Shown piece after piece: positions 1 through 7,971 of a stretch of DNA of 64,000 bases. The DNA is from JAJDTT01 sp965116695 (lineage in GTDB: Bacteria > Acidobacteriota > UBA6911 > RPQK01 > JAJDTT01), in assembly GCA_965116695.1 (NCBI GenBank), contig OZ220706.1, forward strand, positions 1,054,001 to 1,118,000, in the 5' to 3' direction. The position numbers and the translations under genes were made by a program. Numbering within the stretch: the stretch's first letter is position 1; the number at the start of each line of letters is the position of its first letter. Under the pieces are notes generated by a model, which was not told the origin of the DNA, did not search any database, and saw only the letters and a program-made list of their open reading frames with translations.

Positions 1-765
1 AGACTGGGCCTCAGGCGCCTGGAGCTGGCCCATGCCTTCCCCGCCTCCTGGGCCGATGCCTGCTCCGGAATCCTGGACGACGACGACCTGGGACTGAATG
101 ACTTCGGTCTGGAGGTGGTGCGGGAGTGCAATCGCCTGGGGATCCTGGTGGACCTGTCCCATTCCTCGGACCAGACCATGGACGAGGCCATCGAAGCCTC
201 CGGGAAACCGGTCATCGCGTCCCATTCAGGCGCCCGGGGCGTGGTCGATGCGGTTCGCAACCTCACCGACGACCAGATCAAGGCGCTGGCCCAAAAGGGC
301 GGGTTGATCGCCGTCGGCGCCATGTACGACCCCAAGCACCTGGAACCGATCCGCAAGACGGGAGCGTGGATCACCATTGCCAAGGTCAACAACTACCTGT
401 TGAAACGCTACCCGGACCCCTTCCGGCTGGCTGCGGCCATACGGAACCCGGCAGAGAAGCAGGAAGCTCTCGAAGCCTTGGATCTGGAGCCCCTGTCTTC
501 CCTCCACAAGGTCCGGCCCCGGTCGGGAGTCATCACCCAAGGGGCAACCGTGGAAGGCACCCTGGACCACATCGACTACATCGTGAAGCTGGTGGGCATC
601 GACCACGTGAGCATCGGAACCGACACGGACATCGGGCGGGAAGACTACACCTGGCTCTACCAACAGTTCGTCGGCGGCCTGCTGGAACGGGGATACTCGG
701 AGGAGGAGATCGTCAAGATCCTGAGCGGGAATTTTCTGCGCGTGCTCCGCGCCAACGAGGGGTAG
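1..765 (+). CDS. Membrane dipeptidase (peptidase M19), 3' part
   Basis: The reading frame is open from base 1, so the start lies upstream of the window; 254 residues are visible. They match the C-terminal two thirds of the M19 (renal dipeptidase) family, zinc enzymes that hydrolyse dipeptides and some lactams. Visible family signatures are LVDLSHSS, the metal-ligand region VIASHSGARG, and GIDHVSIGTDTDIG near the end, followed by the usual closing segment with GNFLRVLR. Export and anchoring cannot be judged because the N-terminus is missing. It is followed by the remnant of a sodium/solute symporter, suggesting a former uptake and hydrolysis pair. The family call is secure; the substrate is unknown. 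Confidence 0.9.
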   Translation, partial: RLGLRRLELAHAFPASWADACSGILDDDDLGLNDFGLEVVRECNRLGILVDLSHSSDQTMDEAIEASGKPVIASHSGARGVVDAVRNLTDDQIKALAQKGGLIAVGAMYDPKHLEPIRKTGAWITIAKVNNYLLKRYPDPFRLAAAIRNPAEKQEALEALDLEPLSSLHKVRPRSGVITQGATVEGTLDHIDYIVKLVGIDHVSIGTDTDIGREDYTWLYQQFVGGLLERGYSEEEIVKILSGNFLRVLRANEG

Positions 766-807
766 GCCCATGAATCGGACGTCCGGTTTCTCGAGGACCA
801 CCGGCCG

Positions 808-1000
808 ATGAACCCTCTGCTGGCCATGGGCGGTCCGCCGGGCCGGTTCGAGGGGCTCCACGGCATCGACTACGCGGCGATCGGCTTTTACCTTGCCGCG
901 GTTGGCCTGGATGTGGGTGATCCCGGTCTCCTCCCTGATCACGTTCGGATCGGCGCTCGCCCTGTCCAGGGTTTTCCTGTCCGTAACGCGGACTGAGCGA
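808..1000 (+). pseudogene. Decayed sodium/solute symporter (SSS) remnant
   Basis: This gap between two genes holds two short hydrophobic coding pieces in different frames. From 808, frame 1 gives an N-terminus ending GLHGIDYAAIGFYLA, which resembles the first membrane helix of SSS family transporters. From about 893, frame 2 gives LAWMWVIPVSSLITFGSALA followed by a basic tail, which resembles the last helix of the same family. About 450 internal residues would be missing, so a large internal deletion is the simplest reading. Similarity was judged by eye; chance hydrophobic frames in GC-rich DNA are the alternative. Confidence 0.4.
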
Positions 1001-1025
1001 ACCAAAAGTCCGTGGAGCGAAACAC

Positions 1026-2558
1026 ATGCTGACACCGTTTCTCGTCAGACTGCCTATCCCGGCGCTCCTCTTCCCCGCGTTCTGCTGGAGCCTCCACCCG
1101 GAGGTCATGGACGTCGGTTCCCGGCTGGAACTGTTCGTGGAACCCTCCCTGGTGGAAGAGCTTCGGGGCGAGGCCCGGCTCCAGTTGCAACGCCCGCTGC
1201 CCCGGGAGGCGGTCCTGGTGACCGACCGGCCCTGGGAGGGGAACGCCTGCTTCACCTTCACCATCTTCCGGGACGGAAACCGCTACCGGATGTACTACCG
1301 GGGCTGGCATTTCGAGACCGGCAAGACGCTCGAGTTTCCACGCCGGCAGGTGACCTGCTACGCCGAGAGCCTGGACGGGATCCACTGGTACCGGCCTCAA
1401 CTGGGCCTGGTGGAGTTCGAGGGATCCAAGCGGAACAACATCCTCATGGATCGGCTTCCGGACGGCGACATCATCCGCAACTTCGTCCCCTTCAAGGACC
1501 CCAATCCGGCTGCCTCGCCCGACGCACGCTACAAAGCCCTCTCCTGGAGCCGGCTCCGGGGGCTTTACGCCTGGAAGTCGGCCGACGGCATCCACTGGGA
1601 GCGGATGGCGGACCGCCTGGTCATCACCCAAGGCTACTTCGACTCCCAGAACCTGGCCTTCTGGGATTCGTTCCGGAACGAGTACCGGGAATACCACCGC
1701 GACTTCCGGCCCACCGCGGAGAATCAGCCCAGGACCAGGGGCATCCGGGACGTCATGACCGGAACGTCCCGGGACTTTCTGAATTGGACCGACCCGGTCT
1801 GGCTCAGTTACCGGGGGTCCGCTGACGTGCAGCTCTACACCAACCAGATCATCCCCTACTACCGGGCCCCCCATATCCTGCTGGGGTTCCCCAATCGCTA
1901 CATCGAACGGGGATGGTCCGACTCCATGAGAGCCCTCCCGGGATTGGACCATCGGAGGTTGCGCGCCAGCGTCAGCCTCCGGTACGGCACCGCATTGACC
2001 GAGGGTCTCCTGATGGCGAGCCGCGACCGGCTCCGTTTCCACCGCTGGCCGGAGGCTTTCATCCGGCCCGGACTGAGGCCGGTGGACAACTGGACCTACG
2101 GCGACAACGTCCAGAACTGGGGCCTGGTGGAAACCAGGAGCCACATCGAGGGGGCTCCCAACGAGATCTCCATGTACGCCACCGAGGGCTACTGGAGAGG
2201 CAAGAGTCTCAACCTGCGCCGTTTCACTCTTCGGCTCGACGGTTTCGTGGCCGTTTCCGCGCCCATGTCAGGTGGAGAGATGGTCACTCGCCCCATTCGC
2301 TTCCAGGGAGACCGCCTGTTGCTGAACTTCTCCACCTCGGCGGCGGGAAGCCTGAGGGTCGAGATCCAGGACGCCGCGGGAAGACCCTTGGAGGGCTACG
2401 GCCTGGAGGATTGCCTGCCCACGTTCGGGGACGAACTGGAGCGGGAGGTCCGCTGGAAGCAGGGTCCGGACACCGGCGGCCTGGCGGGTCGAGCCGTGCG
2501 TCTTCGCTTCGTTCTGAAGGACGCGGACCTCTTCGCCTTTCGCTTCACCGCCCGGTGA
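1026..2558 (+). CDS. Secreted five-bladed beta-propeller protein (GH32/GH43-like)
   Basis: A 510-residue protein with an N-terminal hydrophobic export signal (residues 1-22). Repeated blades carry motifs such as DGNRYRMYYRG, ESLDGIHWYRP and SADGIHWERM, typical of glycosidase-like five-bladed propellers and sialidase-type repeats. The C-terminal 120 residues form a beta-rich segment ending RLRFVLKDADLFAFRF. The protein is a paralogue of the lipoprotein at 17.3-18.8 kb: both share a DRPWEG motif, GSK-x-NNI and a similar C-terminal end. A role in extracellular glycan handling is inferred from fold and context; no catalytic residues can be assigned. It is convergent with the AAC(3)-like gene, whose end lies 10 bases away. 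Confidence 0.75.
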   Translation: MLTPFLVRLPIPALLFPAFCWSLHPEVMDVGSRLELFVEPSLVEELRGEARLQLQRPLPREAVLVTDRPWEGNACFTFTIFRDGNRYRMYYRGWHFETGKTLEFPRRQVTCYAESLDGIHWYRPQLGLVEFEGSKRNNILMDRLPDGDIIRNFVPFKDPNPAASPDARYKALSWSRLRGLYAWKSADGIHWERMADRLVITQGYFDSQNLAFWDSFRNEYREYHRDFRPTAENQPRTRGIRDVMTGTSRDFLNWTDPVWLSYRGSADVQLYTNQIIPYYRAPHILLGFPNRYIERGWSDSMRALPGLDHRRLRASVSLRYGTALTEGLLMASRDRLRFHRWPEAFIRPGLRPVDNWTYGDNVQNWGLVETRSHIEGAPNEISMYATEGYWRGKSLNLRRFTLRLDGFVAVSAPMSGGEMVTRPIRFQGDRLLLNFSTSAAGSLRVEIQDAAGRPLEGYGLEDCLPTFGDELEREVRWKQGPDTGGLAGRAVRLRFVLKDADLFAFRFTAR

Positions 2559-2568
2559 AGAATATGCG

Positions 2569-3681
2569 TCAGTCCCCCTTCCGGGCCGGCTCTTCCGGAA
2601 AGCGAAGGTGCCAGGAACACCCGCCGCAGCAGGTCTTGCCCAGACGATCGAAGATTCCGCCGTGGTGGTGCAGTTCCGGATGCCGGTCGTTGGCCCGGCA
2701 AAGAGCCCACCTCCGGCCGTCCGCCTCGTGGTAGCCGGCGAACGAGGGGCAGTCCTCCCGGACCAAATCGTCGCGGTCCTGCGGCAGATCGAACCGCTCG
2801 GGCAATTCGACGGGACCCCGGCGCCAGGCTCGGAGCATGGCGGCTCCCTTGGCCAGGGCGTCGGCAGCCAGATCGCCGTTCACGGCATCCGCCGGCCGCA
2901 ACACGAAGCAATCGGGATCGTCGGCCATGATGGTGGCCAGAAACTGGCGAAAGACGCGGGCCCGGATCAGCCCCGATTCGCTGCGTCCCACCTTTCCGGT
3001 GGTCATGATCCCGGAGGCCCGGACTACGTCGTGCATGATCCCGGGGAAGTCGTACTGGATCCGTTTTCCCGTGGCGCAGTAGGAGAGATGGCGGGCCTCC
3101 GGATGGTAGTAGCCCAGGTAGCCCACCTCCAGAAGGTCCTCGTAGTAGTGCCAGAGCGTGATGGTGTCGACACCGACTCCCAGGATGACGATGCAACCGT
3201 CCCACTCCACCACCTTCTCGAACGGATTGCCCCGGCCGCACGGCGTGGGACACTCCCGCTGTCCCCGCAGGGCGTCCCTCCGGCGGGCCCCGTTGGCGAT
3301 CCAGGAGTGGGTGGGATGGCAGCCCCGCAGACGGCCGGGGCGTTGGAGCGCGGCGTTGGGAATCGCCCCCTCCCGGCTGGCCCACCGGCTGGGGCAGAAG
3401 TCCTGAGGGCAGACGCCGCGGCAGTCCGGGAGGGCCATATGCTCGGTCCAGGCGCCTCCCGTGAAGGCCGGCGTCAACAACGTCCCCTCCGGTCCCATGG
3501 CGTCCAGGAAGGCCTCCACCACCGTCGCCGCGCCTCCCTCGACCCATCCCAGGCTGCTCAGGGAACTGTGCAGCATGACGCAGTCTCCCTTTCGCACCCC
3601 GAGTCGAGTGAGGTCCCGCGTCAGACGTGTTCTGGTGATGGATCGCGGCGTGGAAGCGGTGGTGGGGGAGGTCTCCGGCAC
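2569..3681 (-). CDS. AAC(3)-family N-acetyltransferase with Cys/His-rich C-terminal extension
   Basis: A 370-residue protein starting at GTG, one base after the PhyH stop, so translation is probably coupled. The first 285 residues carry the antibiotic_NAT fold signatures: LHSSLSSLGWVEGG (about 37-50), CHPTHSWIANG (121-131) and ILGVGVDTITLWHYYE (166-181). These proteins transfer acetyl from acetyl-CoA to amino groups. Many chromosomal homologues are not resistance enzymes, and linkage to PhyH suggests a metabolic substrate. Residues 305-360 form an extension with clustered Cys and His (C311, H318, C328, H334, H338-340, C351, C352, C355, H358) that may bind a metal. The family is secure; the substrate is unknown. 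Confidence 0.85.
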   Translation of the reverse strand: MPETSPTTASTPRSITRTRLTRDLTRLGVRKGDCVMLHSSLSSLGWVEGGAATVVEAFLDAMGPEGTLLTPAFTGGAWTEHMALPDCRGVCPQDFCPSRWASREGAIPNAALQRPGRLRGCHPTHSWIANGARRRDALRGQRECPTPCGRGNPFEKVVEWDGCIVILGVGVDTITLWHYYEDLLEVGYLGYYHPEARHLSYCATGKRIQYDFPGIMHDVVRASGIMTTGKVGRSESGLIRARVFRQFLATIMADDPDCFVLRPADAVNGDLAADALAKGAAMLRAWRRGPVELPERFDLPQDRDDLVREDCPSFAGYHEADGRRWALCRANDRHPELHHHGGIFDRLGKTCCGGCSWHLRFPEEPARKGD

Positions 3682-3682
3682 C

Positions 3683-4435
3683 CTAGTTCGCCTGTCCGAT
3701 GGACGAGTTGATCCGGCCCAGATGTTCCTGGTAGCGGGCGTTGGCCTCCCGGTCCCGCCGCGCCCGGGAAGAGTGGTAGGCGAAACCGAGGTTGCGCCTG
3801 TGACCGGCAGTGCGATTCGGTCCGGTGCGATGGATCACGTTGACGTGGTGAAGCGAGAGGTCCCCGGGCTTCAGGTCGAGCACCACCTCCGGGTAACGGC
3901 TGAGATCCGGCTTCTCCAGCAGGCCCAAGCTCGCCCCGGTGACGCCTGAAGGCTGGTGCGGCAGGATCGGAGCGCGGTGCGATCCCTTCAAGCAGACGAT
4001 GGTCCCGTTGTCGTCACTGGCTGCATCCAGGGCCAGGGTGACGGCTACGGCCTCCGCCGGATTCCAGAACTGGTAGGCGTTGTCCTGGTGATAGGGGAAC
4101 TCGTAGGTGGCGAACGGAGCCTTGTCGATGAGCATCACGCCATCCGCCTCGGCCGCCGCGCCGGGATAGAGCGCTTCGACCAGCGCCATCAGGCGGGGAT
4201 CCCGCATCAGGCCCGCAAAATAATCGGAGCGTTGGTTGATCCTGAAAACGCACCGCACCGCGCCGCCGCCGCCATCCTCGTAGTAGGCTTCGCCCGGTTC
4301 CAGGTCGGAAAGGGACTCCTGCAGGTACCGGCCGAGCTGCCGATCCACCTCAGCGAGCTCCTCCGGCGAGAAGAAACCGCGAACGACTCCGAATCCGTTC
4401 TCGTGGTATTCGCGGGCAATCGCGTCGTAGCTCAT
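3683..4435 (-). CDS. Phytanoyl-CoA dioxygenase (PhyH) family protein
   Basis: An Fe(II)/2-oxoglutarate oxygenase of about 250 residues. The iron-binding HxD pair is in FPYHQDNAYQFW, the distal histidine in HHVNVIHRTGPNR, and a trailing Arg follows for 2-oxoglutarate. The chosen ATG at 4435 has a strong GGAGGGG ribosome site about 8 bases upstream; an in-frame ATG 14 codons further upstream lacks one. It is the first gene of a two-gene operon with the AAC(3)-like acetyltransferase. Family members hydroxylate small molecules, and in Acidobacteria and Planctomycetes they are highly expanded. The substrate cannot be predicted here. Confidence 0.88.
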   Translation of the reverse strand: MSYDAIAREYHENGFGVVRGFFSPEELAEVDRQLGRYLQESLSDLEPGEAYYEDGGGGAVRCVFRINQRSDYFAGLMRDPRLMALVEALYPGAAAEADGVMLIDKAPFATYEFPYHQDNAYQFWNPAEAVAVTLALDAASDDNGTIVCLKGSHRAPILPHQPSGVTGASLGLLEKPDLSRYPEVVLDLKPGDLSLHHVNVIHRTGPNRTAGHRRNLGFAYHSSRARRDREANARYQEHLGRINSSIGQAN

Positions 4436-4685
4436 AACTTCCCCTCCCGGGATTCCGACCCGCCAGCCGCAGCTCACGCTCCACCACCTTGTACCCGGAG
4501 ACCTGTGGAGTCAACGTCCCGGGACCCTGAACCGTGTGCGATTCCGAGTCGCGATGGACAGCCGGCCTGCGGGACGGGGCCTTCCGGTCATACGGGGCGG
4601 CTATATTCTGCTGCCATGAGGAAGTCGCCCCGCTGGAAAATCGCACGTCACGATGCGCCCATGTTCCCGGGCGCGGGGAAGCGGG

Positions 4686-5543
4686 ATGGGACCGCCGGAT
4701 AGACTCCCGTTTCGCTCAGTCCCCTCTCTGAGCCGTTTCGATCCGTTGCCGCGTATCTTCTATCACGACGATTTCAGCAGGGGAATGAACGGTTGGACCG
4801 CGCTGGTGGGCAACTACGAGGGCAGCCTCGACAGCATGCATCCCGGCTACCGGTCGCTGACGGGGCCGATGCTGAGCAACCTGACCCAATGGGACGGGGG
4901 AACCCACGGCGCCATGAGCGGCACCTACGCACTGAAAATGGCCACTCGTCCCCGGAGCGGCGCCCAGGCCGTCGCCATCAAGCGGATCACCTTCTCCAGA
5001 CTCTGTCCCATCCAGTTGGAGTTCTTCTTCACCTTCAAGCCCGAGGCCTCGGAGCTCCGGCTCTCCGAGTCGGACGTTCGCTCGGTGGGCGTCCTGTTCG
5101 ACCTCCAGGACGACACCCATCGCGTGATGCCGCACCTGAGATTCCTCAACGCCCGGGACGGCCGGAGGGTGCGGCACTGGCAGTACAAGAGGCAGACGGT
5201 CGAGTTCGTCCGTGTGGGGGCGAAGACGGTCACGCATCATCACTTGGCCGACCAGGACTGGCGCCCCCTTTCGGACGGTGGGCAGGAGCTCTGCTACAAC
5301 GAGATTCCGACCAAGGTGAACTGGCACTATGCCCGGGTGGGGTTCGACTTGCGGAGCATGCGCTACACCCATTTCCGCTGCAACGACGCCGTGTACGACA
5401 TGGAGGGCGTCGATCCCATTGTCATTCCCGCCATGCCCAATCTGAGGAACATGCTCAACGTCGCCTTCTTCGTCGAGACGGACGTGGACAAGAGGGCATT
5501 TTTCTACATCGACTCGGTGATCTTGTCGGGAGACTGGGATTGA
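4686..5543 (+). CDS. Conserved hypothetical protein, beta-sandwich-like (DUF6772-type)
   Basis: A protein of about 285 residues rich in aromatic and beta-strand segments (FYHDDFSRGMNGWTALVGNY, HGAMSGTYALKMATR, NMLNVAFFVETD, FFYIDSVILSGDWD). The pattern is of a jelly-roll or LamG-like fold, with the opening FSRG-x-NGW and the terminal FYIDSV strand seen in carbohydrate-binding beta-sandwiches. No export signal is evident. The ATG at 4686 follows a GGGGAAG site; another ATG 11 codons upstream is possible. I associate it with DUF6772 from memory only. Its stop overlaps the start of the small ORF that follows, so the two are probably made together. The function is unknown. Confidence 0.65.
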   Translation: MGPPDRLPFRSVPSLSRFDPLPRIFYHDDFSRGMNGWTALVGNYEGSLDSMHPGYRSLTGPMLSNLTQWDGGTHGAMSGTYALKMATRPRSGAQAVAIKRITFSRLCPIQLEFFFTFKPEASELRLSESDVRSVGVLFDLQDDTHRVMPHLRFLNARDGRRVRHWQYKRQTVEFVRVGAKTVTHHHLADQDWRPLSDGGQELCYNEIPTKVNWHYARVGFDLRSMRYTHFRCNDAVYDMEGVDPIVIPAMPNLRNMLNVAFFVETDVDKRAFFYIDSVILSGDWD

Positions 5544-5881
5544 AGCTGCGAGAGAGTCACACGGCGATCCTCTCGCTCGGCGAGGACTGGAATGGCAAAG
5601 TCGCAACCGAGCCCTACGAGGCCGCCTGGGCCTCGGAAGCTCTTTTCTTTCTTCGGTCCTTGGGAGTGGAGGGAGCAGTCAACGGCGCCCGGGCTGCGGT
5701 CCAAATCTCGCCGGATGGTGTGCATTGGGTCGATGAGGGCACCACCCTCGCCCTGCCCGGCCAGGCAGGAGAGTTGACCTTCTGCCGGGTTCTCCACTTC
5801 GGCACCTATCTGCGCCTCCGGGCGGAGCTTCCGGCCGGGGCGGTGTGCCGGTTGGTGGCGACGCTGTCGCTCAAGGCGTGA
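5540..5881 (+). CDS. Small beta-rich hypothetical protein, TTG start, overlapping upstream gene
   Basis: A 113-residue frame that starts at TTG inside the stop of the preceding gene (TTGA overlap) and ends just before the convergent oxidoreductase gene. The translation has a proper amphipathic beta pattern (HTAILSLGEDWNG, AAVQISPDGVHWVDEG, CRVLHFGTYLRLRAELPAG) and none of the low-complexity Arg/Pro composition of shadow frames here. It resembles the small sandwich domain that accompanies surface or substrate-binding proteins. Overlap with the upstream gene argues for a two-component operon. The function is unknown. Confidence 0.6.
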   Translation: MKLRESHTAILSLGEDWNGKVATEPYEAAWASEALFFLRSLGVEGAVNGARAAVQISPDGVHWVDEGTTLALPGQAGELTFCRVLHFGTYLRLRAELPAGAVCRLVATLSLKA

Positions 5882-5891
5882 TCTTCGCGCC

Positions 5892-7190
5892 TCAACTGGG
5901 TACGGCCCAGTGGCCCGGCCGGTAACGGCGACCCAGCAGGGCATTTGCCTCCTCGTCTCCCACGATCTGCTCCCGGTCCGCGTCGAACCGGACGCTTCGA
6001 TTCGTCCGCGCCACGATGTTCCCCAGATGGGGGAGAGTGGAGGAGAGGTGGCCCACCTCGATGTCCGCTACCGGGCGCCCCCCGGATCGAATGGCGTCCA
6101 CAAAGTCCTTCTGGTGGACTCCCCTGGTGAGCTCATACCGCCCCTCTTCGCGGATCAACTCATTCTTCTTGCCGTAGATCCGGATTCCCTGCCCTCCCAG
6201 CGTCATCATCCCCTCGGTTCCGTAGAAGTAGAGGCTGTTTCCCTGGGCGTCGTTTCGATAGGGCGACCAGATGCGCTGCTCGTAGACCAGCAGACGCTGC
6301 CGGGAGTCGCCGGCGCTTCCGGGATAGACGAACGTCACCGTGTAGGTGTCGGGAAATTCCTGATCGTCGTCGAAGAAGAGCTTGGACCCGTAGCCGGTCA
6401 CCAGGCTGGGGTGGGTCTGGACCCCCAGTCCCCAGCGGGCGAGGTCGATGCCGTGGACCCCGTCGTTGCCGATGTCTCCGGTGCCGAAGTTGTAGAACCA
6501 GTGCCAATGGTAGTGGACGTAATTGGACTGGTGGTCGGCCCATTCGGCGGGGCCGACCCAGAGATCGTAGTCCAGGTTGGCCGGCGGCGGGGACGGCTCG
6601 ACGTGCCCGATGTTTCGCCGTTTCTGGCTGTTCACGTGCTTGGCCACCAGGACGTCGCCGATCACCCCTTCCCGGAGCATGCCGATGGCCCGGATCACGC
6701 CGGCGCTGGAACGGCTCTGGGTGCCATGCTGCATGACCCGCCCGTGCCGGCGGGCGGCCTCGATCATCTGCCGCCCTTCCCGGACGTTGTGGGAGCAGGG
6801 CTTTTCGACGTAGACGTGCTTGCCCGCCCGGCAGGCCAGAATGGCGGCCGGAGCGTGCCAATGGTCGCAGGTGGCGATGACGATTGCATCTACTTCAGGA
6901 TCGTCCAGGATGTAGCGGAGATCCGCGACGCCGCGGTCCGCGCCGGTCTGCTCAATGGCTTGGGCGACGCGCTCGGAGTCCGGGTCGCAGACGTAGGTCA
7001 CCCGGCATCCTTCCAGGGCGGCAAAATTCTCGCCCAAACGCCGACCCCGGCCTCCGCAACCGATGACGCCCACGTTGAGACGGTCGTTGGCCCCCAGAAC
7101 GCCGCCCACCGCGGGAGTCAACCCGACGGCCGCGGCCGTCACACCCAGACCCGATTCCTTCAGGAAAACTCGACGATTCGAAGCGGACAT
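5892..7190 (-). CDS. Gfo/Idh/MocA family oxidoreductase, Tat-exported
   Basis: A 432-residue NAD(P)-dependent dehydrogenase. The N-terminus carries a twin-arginine signal (NRRVFLKESG followed by a hydrophobic stretch), so the protein is exported folded, presumably with its cofactor. The Rossmann fingerprint is VGVIGCGGRGRR (about 41-52), and the substrate-side motif is HVYVEKPCSHNVREGRQM with the family's EKP lysine. The C-terminal half fits the mixed alpha/beta GFO domain. Members oxidise or reduce sugars and inositols, and this Tat-exported subgroup is expanded in Acidobacteria and Planctomycetes. It is convergent with the small ORF upstream on the map, and its start faces the AhpD-like gene. 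Confidence 0.93.
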   Translation of the reverse strand: MSASNRRVFLKESGLGVTAAAVGLTPAVGGVLGANDRLNVGVIGCGGRGRRLGENFAALEGCRVTYVCDPDSERVAQAIEQTGADRGVADLRYILDDPEVDAIVIATCDHWHAPAAILACRAGKHVYVEKPCSHNVREGRQMIEAARRHGRVMQHGTQSRSSAGVIRAIGMLREGVIGDVLVAKHVNSQKRRNIGHVEPSPPPANLDYDLWVGPAEWADHQSNYVHYHWHWFYNFGTGDIGNDGVHGIDLARWGLGVQTHPSLVTGYGSKLFFDDDQEFPDTYTVTFVYPGSAGDSRQRLLVYEQRIWSPYRNDAQGNSLYFYGTEGMMTLGGQGIRIYGKKNELIREEGRYELTRGVHQKDFVDAIRSGGRPVADIEVGHLSSTLPHLGNIVARTNRSVRFDADREQIVGDEEANALLGRRYRPGHWAVPS

Positions 7191-7319
7191 CTGATTACCT
7201 CCTCGGCTGTGCGGACCGGTGAAAGGACTGTACCGTCACCTTGTATGAATGCTAAATCCGAACCTGAGAGAATTCCAGTGTCCGGTCCCAATGAGGGGAC
7301 CCTTCGATGGGAGGAGCCC

Positions 7320-7886
7320 ATGCGAGTCCGTGTCGATCCCGATCGAGTCAGGCAGGTCTTCCACGAATTGAGCGGTTCGTCCGCGTTTCAGGAGAGCCGG
7401 GCCCTCGCCGAGGCCGGCGGCCTTCCGGTCGAGATGCTTCAGGCCATGTCGTTGCGGCCCGAGATCCTGAAAGCTTTTGGAGCCACCGGAGAAGGAGTTT
7501 ATCCCGGCGGAATCCTGGAGCGGGCTCTGAAGGAAAAGGTGATCCTGAAAGCCTCGCTCCACAACGAATGCCAGTTCTGCATCAACTCCCATCGGGCCAT
7601 CATGCGGATGATCGGCATTCCGGACGCGCAGATCGACGACCTGGAGGCACCGGAGCATTTGAGCCGCAGGGAAGCGTTGGCGCTGGACTATACGACGCGA
7701 GCGATCCGGGATGCCAACGGTATCAGGGAGGACTTCTTCGACCGGCTCCGGCGGGAATTCTCGGACGAGGAGATCGTGGAGCTCACCTTCCTGATCGGCC
7801 TGATCAATCTGTTGAACCTGTTCAACAACGCCCTTCGGGTCACCTACAGCGGTGATTACGAAGGATCAGACAGCTGGGGGGCTTGA
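7320..7886 (+). CDS. Carboxymuconolactone decarboxylase / AhpD-like protein
   Basis: A protein of 188 residues when started at the ATG at 7320, which has GGAGG five bases upstream; an ATG at 7245 in the same frame lacks a site. The AhpD-type core is visible: HNECQFCINSHRAIMRMIG carries the CxxC pair and following histidine of alkylhydroperoxidase-like members, preceded by the usual EVYPGGILERALKEK-like helix and followed by FLIGLINLLNLFNNAL. Such proteins act as peroxidase-linked thiol reductases or decarboxylases. The first gene of this strand after a divergent promoter region, it stands alone. The CxxC motif favours a redox role. Confidence 0.88.
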   Translation: MRVRVDPDRVRQVFHELSGSSAFQESRALAEAGGLPVEMLQAMSLRPEILKAFGATGEGVYPGGILERALKEKVILKASLHNECQFCINSHRAIMRMIGIPDAQIDDLEAPEHLSRREALALDYTTRAIRDANGIREDFFDRLRREFSDEEIVELTFLIGLINLLNLFNNALRVTYSGDYEGSDSWGA

Positions 7887-7971
7887 CGTTTGCGGCCCCC
7901 TGCCAAGACGCCATCCAGACCTTGACCGAAGAATTGCGAATCAGCACCCCGGCAATTGTCCTGCATTCTCC

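Noticed and set aside
2569..3681. Aminoglycoside resistance gene
   Set aside because: AAC(3)-type folds are widespread in metabolism; linkage to PhyH and the added tail do not suggest resistance.
5910..7244. Long plus-strand frame upstream of the AhpD-like protein
   Set aside because: It is antisense to the oxidoreductase gene; the real start at 7320 has a strong ribosome site.
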